64,000 bases of DNA from Dreissena polymorpha (lineage: Eukaryota; Mollusca; Bivalvia; Myida; Dreissenidae): NCBI RefSeq assembly GCF_020536995.1, contig NC_068357.1:128698903-128762902 (forward strand), read 5' to 3'. The notes below the pieces were generated by a model. It did not search any database. It saw only the letters and a program-made list of their open reading frames with translations, and was not told the DNA's origin. Positions 60,801-64,000 of the stretch are shown in pieces. A program made the translations under genes and the position numbers. Positions within the stretch are counted from its first letter, which is position 1, and the number at the start of each line of letters is the position of its first letter.

Positions 60801-63800
60801 AAATAACAATACGAAATATAAAGCAAAGTTAACCGTTGAGTTGAGAGAAAAAAAAGGAAATTAAATGCTTCCACGAAAACAGTGAACAAGTGGGAAAAAG
60901 AACTTCATATATAACACCAAAACATGTGGTTGATGTCATATTTTATTTAGTTTTAATAGTACTAAACTAATGTCCAAACTTGCTTTTATTTATGTTTCTA
61001 GCAAAATTTGCGAGAATGTTTTTGATTTTGCGAGCTGGTATTTAAGCTGCTCGCAATGTTTTGCTAGTAGAAAGAAAAGTTAAATTCGAGCCCTGCACTT
61101 TACTTTTTAAGTATCAAGGCTATTGCATTCAAACTTCAAATACTTTCATGCTATCGTGAGGTTACTGTACCTTGCAAGTTGAATTTTACCTTGACCTTTG
61201 AATGACCTTGACTCTCAAGGTCAAATTATTAAATTTTGCTAAAATTGCCATAACTTCTTTATTTATGATTAGTTTTGATTGATACTTTGACAAAACTACT
61301 CTTACAAGACATACCACAATAGACTCCACCCAAACCATCCCCCGTGCCCCCCCCCCCCCTCGAATCCCCAACCCCCCTCCCCCCCTTATTTTTTTTTAAG
61401 ATCATCTCACAAATGACCACCACACCCTCACACTATACCCCCCCCCCCCCCCACCTCCCCCCAATTTATAAATTTATTTACGGTTAAAAAACAAAACTAT
61501 TTATTTTTATTATTTTATGTTTGAAATACCGTTCAACCATTGCACCCAAGAATCCCCCCCCCACCTCCCCCACCCGAATCCCCCCCCCCCCTAATTTTTT
61601 TTTTTTTTTTTAAGATCATCTCACAAATTACCACCACACCCTCACACTTTACCCCCCCCCACCTCACCCTCCCCCTCCAATTTTTTTTTTTTAAACGGTT
61701 AAAAAACACAAATATTTATTTTTATTATTTTATGTTTGAAATACCGTCCAACCATCGCATCCAAGAATCCCCCCCCCCCACCCCCCACCCCCCTCCCGAA
61801 TTTTTTTGTGTGCATTTTTTTTTGCATTTTTGGAAGATAATGTAATAAATGTCCACACCCCCACACTAAACACCCCTCTTCATTCCACCCCTCCCTCCTT
61901 TGTGATTGAAAATGAGAGTCCCTTCACCTTTAAAAAGAAAATAGATGAGCGGTCTGCACCCGCAAGGCGGTGCTCTTGTTCAAAGAGTTAAGGCCCTTTG
62001 AAATTTTCCATTGTACATATATTGCAATTCTTGTCCGAGCTATTTCTCAGCAACTTATTACGGGAATTCAATGAAACTTTATGGAAGCTTCACTACCAAC
62101 AGGAGATGTGCATATTATGAGCCGGTTATGGTCGGTTTGATTTTTCACAGAGTTATGGCCCTTTGAAATTTTCTATAAACTGTACATATAGTGCAATTCT
62201 TGTCCGGGCTATTTCTCCCCAACTACTGACTGGAATTCAATGAAGCTTTATGGGAATCTTAACTACCTTGAGGAGATGCGCATGTTATTTGTGGGTTCTG
62301 GTTGGATGATTTATTTAGAGAATTATGACCCTTCAGAAATTTTTAAGTTGCTAAACCATCCATTGTATTATTTTGTCCAAAGTTATGCCCCTCAAGACGT
62401 TTCCTTTTATCTGAATATATAGTGCAATATTGTGACAAAAAAAAACCTTTGGGGAGTATCAGTTTTTGAGGGAATACTTTTTGAGCCAGGTGGGTGAAGG
62501 TTATTATGACACACACAAATAGAAATGTAGTATCTGCTCAATAACTTAAGTTTGCATGCACACATGTTTTTGTTATTGTGTGTGTTGGTATCTTACATTA
62601 GGATCTATTTTGGGATTGTATTGAGCTAATCGTATCAAGGTCACTTTTGCTTAAAATAGACAAACATTTTCGACCCAATGACTCTTGATATTTTTCCTTA
62701 CTGATTTCAATTCACTTTATGTGTTGCATTTTAGACTACAAATTCTTGGGTATAATGAAGCGTCAGTTTCCCGGGGTGCCAATTCTTGGTCTCACTGCCA
62801 CGGCAACCACTACTGTCCTGGAAGATGTGAAGAAGATCCTCAACATTGAGCATTGCCATCTTTTCAGATCCTCATTCAACAGACCAAATCTCTACTATGA
62901 GGTATGTCCAAACAGGGATCTATATTTGCCCTTTCTTTCAGCAAAAAAAGGTTCTGTGGTTTATTAACAATGCTGCTTTATTTTTGTTGTTGTTTTATTT
63001 TGTTGTTTTGCATGTGAGGCAACTACAAAGTTGTTTTGCATGTGAGGCAAATACAAAGTTGTTTTGTTATGTTATATAAAGAAAATTTAACTAAAAAGTA
63101 AAAAACTAAAAAAACTAAGATTTTTTGTTTGTTCGTTTTTTATTTGCTTATCAATTAGTTGGTTTCTTGGCCAATGCTTTCAAATAATAAACAATTTATG
63201 TGTGGATATTGATTTGAGTTCATCATCTAAATTAAGGAACCTTTGAAAGAGCATTTTTTGGAGACTTTCTTTGGTGGCTATCTACACACACTGAGTGCTA
63301 TTTATTGTCCCCTACCGGTGAAACTGGAGGGGACTTATGGTTTGCGCTCCGTCTGTATGTCTGTCAGTCTGTCTGTCTTTCAGTCTGTCTGTCAGTCCGT
63401 AACACTTTTCTGGATCCTGCGATAACTTTAAAAATTCTTCATATTTTTTAATGAAACTTTCAACATGGATAGATGGCAATATGGAGATTATGCACGTCAT
63501 TTCATTTTGTTCATACATCAAGAATTCTGGTTGTTATGGCAACAAATATATATAAAAAATAAAAAAATCTGACAATGGTGGAGTTTCACTGGTAGGGGAC
63601 ATATTGCTTGGCAGTCTCTTGTTGTACCTAAGTTATATTGCTCATCCTTGTACATCTGTACATACATCATTCCATGTTGTGATTTAAAAGTATTTGTTTG
63701 AATAGTTAACATTAATAATAAGGTAGTACAATAATTTAACCACACAGGTGAGAGAAAAGCCCAACACTCACAAGGAAGTGATGGACGATATACAGACTCT

Positions 63801-63829
63801 GATTTCTACAAAGTTTCATCAACAATCAG
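57671..63829 (+). CDS. RECQL: RECQ1/RECQL ATP-dependent DNA helicase, 5 exons, partial
   Basis: Exons are 57,671-57,841, 58,169-58,348, 58,681-58,986, 62,735-62,901 and 63,748-63,829, all with AG/GT borders. The first four junctions are phase 1 in, consistent throughout. Spliced, they give a coiled coil and then helicase motifs 0-III of a RecQ protein, closest by recollection to vertebrate RECQ1 (shared [49 protein letters not shown]). RECQ1 is a nuclear 3'-5' helicase that unwinds forks and Holliday-type junctions and restores reversed forks. The start exon, lobe 2, the zinc region and the winged helix are missing; the last three should lie right of the window. The open frames show no damage, so it is likely a working gene. 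Confidence 0.93.
58169..58348 (+). CDS. RECQL: RECQL exon: motif 0 and Walker A
   Basis: It encodes [29 protein letters not shown] (motif 0, adenine-binding Gln) and [20 protein letters not shown] (motif I, Walker A Lys). Acceptor CACTGCAG; donor G|GTTAGT. Confidence 0.95.
58681..58986 (+). CDS. RECQL: RECQL exon: motifs Ia to II (DEVH)
   Basis: It encodes [15 protein letters not shown] (motif Ia), [10 protein letters not shown] (motif Ic) and [19 protein letters not shown] (motif II DEVH plus the RecQ aromatic-rich loop). The aromatic loop couples ATP hydrolysis to unwinding in RecQ enzymes. Acceptor GTGTTTCAG; donor CAG|GTAGGA. Confidence 0.95.
59489..61980. mobile_element. 2.5 kb nested repeat element in RECQL intron
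   Basis: It lies between GATGATTTTT and CAAAGAGTTAAGGCCC, which are joined in the unsplit unit at 62,130 as GATTTTTCACAGAGTTATGG. The ends include AGCTCATCTATTTT and, opposed, AAAATAGATGAGC. The body has five ~172 bp units (GGTCCACTTT, AAGTATCAATGCTATTGC, CTATCATGAGGGGACT), a hAT-type insertion, a further unit, then three ~210 bp C-rich units at 61,330-61,910 (CACCCTCACACT, TTATTTTTATTATTTTATGT). Confidence 0.7.
60432..61095. mobile_element. 664 bp CAGGGCTCGAA-type (hAT-like) element
   Basis: The tips CAGGGCTCGAAATTAAC and, inverted, CAGGGCTCGAATTTAAC match at 16 of 17 bases. CACTTT flanks both sides (60,426-60,431, 61,096-61,101), and the joined flanks restore the 172 bp unit. The tips are of a well-known hAT-type MITE kind, though the duplication is 6 and not 8 bp. 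No transposase is present. Confidence 0.8.
62735..62901 (+). CDS. RECQL: RECQL exon: motif III
   Basis: It encodes [25 protein letters not shown] (motif III) and [11 protein letters not shown], the link into the second RecA lobe. It follows a 3.75 kb intron full of repeats. Acceptor TGCATTTTAG; donor GAG|GTATGT, phase 0. Confidence 0.95.
63304..63601. mobile_element. ~300 bp TIR element in RECQL intron
   Basis: The left end TGTCCCCTACCGGTGAAACT and the right end, inverted as TGTCCCCTACCAGTGAAACT, face each other. A (GTCT)n-type microsatellite follows the left end. The flanks TAT/TAT allow a 3-bp duplication. It has no coding capacity. Confidence 0.7.
63748..63829 (+). CDS. RECQL: RECQL exon: start of second RecA lobe
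   Basis: It encodes [20 protein letters not shown] and TKFHQQSG, which aligns with human VRQKPSN...DIVKLINGRYKGQSG. Acceptor ACCACACAG; donor CAG|GTATGT. The next exon should start with a GIIYC-type motif IV, beyond 64,000. Confidence 0.88.
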
Positions 63830-64000
63830 GTATGTAGAAATCTTATCCTGTTTTGTCATGTGACCTCATAAAGGATAAATTTTCCTATATCTAGTCAATA
63901 GTATGTGGCAATGTTTATCAGGCTACGCCCCTTTTAGCACCAGAGTTATAATTTAAAATGCATTTAGTGTTTTTCCCAGGAGGGCAAAAGGGCATGGCGC

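Larger units (their letters stand above)
59290..62470. repeat. Outer repeat in RECQL intron (TGCTCCC...GGGAGCAT family)
   Basis: It begins with the palindrome TGCTCCCAAAAAAAATGGGG(GGGAGCA) and a GTCCGTCCGTGC stretch. Then come ~170 bp units built on GGCTATTTC(C/T)CAGCAA, GGAATTCAAT(T/G)AAACTTTATGG and TTATGGCCCTTTGAAATTTT at 59,380, 62,037 and 62,208. The first unit is split at 59,488 by a further repeat. It ends near a GGGGAGTATCAGTTTTTGAGG tail. Confidence 0.7.

Overview
This AT-rich window looks like the nuclear genome of an animal, most likely a bivalve mollusc. The host genes are split by GT-AG introns. The interspersed repeats, with ~150-180 bp monomers that end in GGAC/GCAC-type microsatellites, and the tRNA-headed SINEs are of kinds I associate with bivalves. 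No database search could be run, so the placement rests on recognition. Most of the window is transposon-derived.

Host genes. Five consecutive exons of a RECQ1/RECQL DNA helicase lie on the + strand at 57,671-63,829: an N-terminal coiled coil, Walker A, the DEVH box, the SAT-like motif III and the start of the second RecA lobe. The gene continues off the right edge. Two intact-looking tRNA-Glu(CTC) genes lie on the - strand at 29,541-29,612 and 50,415-50,486. A lone cytochrome P450 exon with a damaged haem loop is at 12,330-12,737 (-).

Layout. 1-7,085: unannotated AT-rich DNA, then a ~5.1 kb element with ~300 bp inverted termini that holds a broken DEDDh exonuclease exon, two tRNA-Val-headed SINE copies and a ~147 bp tandem repeat. 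8,714-10,830: a Harbinger-like terminal-inverted-repeat (TIR) element. 12.3-13.1 kb: the P450 exon and a LINE endonuclease fragment. 14.2-15.4 kb: a repeat carrying a long (AGT)n tract. 20.7-24.0 kb: a ~177 bp satellite array with a higher-order repeat of about 1.08 kb. 24.0-27.5 kb: a foldback element, a MITE and a hAT-like element.

28.0-51.8 kb is the most informative part. A ~3 kb segment is present twice in tandem. The first copy has been split by three large insertions: a 10.2 kb LINE (29,626-39,841, 12-bp target duplication), a 5.55 kb TIR element (39,978-45,531, 8-bp duplication) and a 1.87 kb TIR element (46,218-48,090, 8-bp duplication). The second copy keeps the matching unoccupied sites, so the insertion boundaries can be read to within a base or a few. 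The LINE sits two bases beyond the 5' end of a tRNA-Glu gene. Smaller elements are nested inside the two TIR elements: a hAT, a CAACGT-rich element, a TTAA-flanked MITE holding a tRNA-like sequence, a foldback and a SINE.

51.8-54.9 kb is a second Harbinger-like element, related to the one at 8.7 kb. RECQL follows, with its 3.7 kb intron filled by repeats nested three deep. I saw no retrovirus, LTR element, Polinton or CRISPR array.
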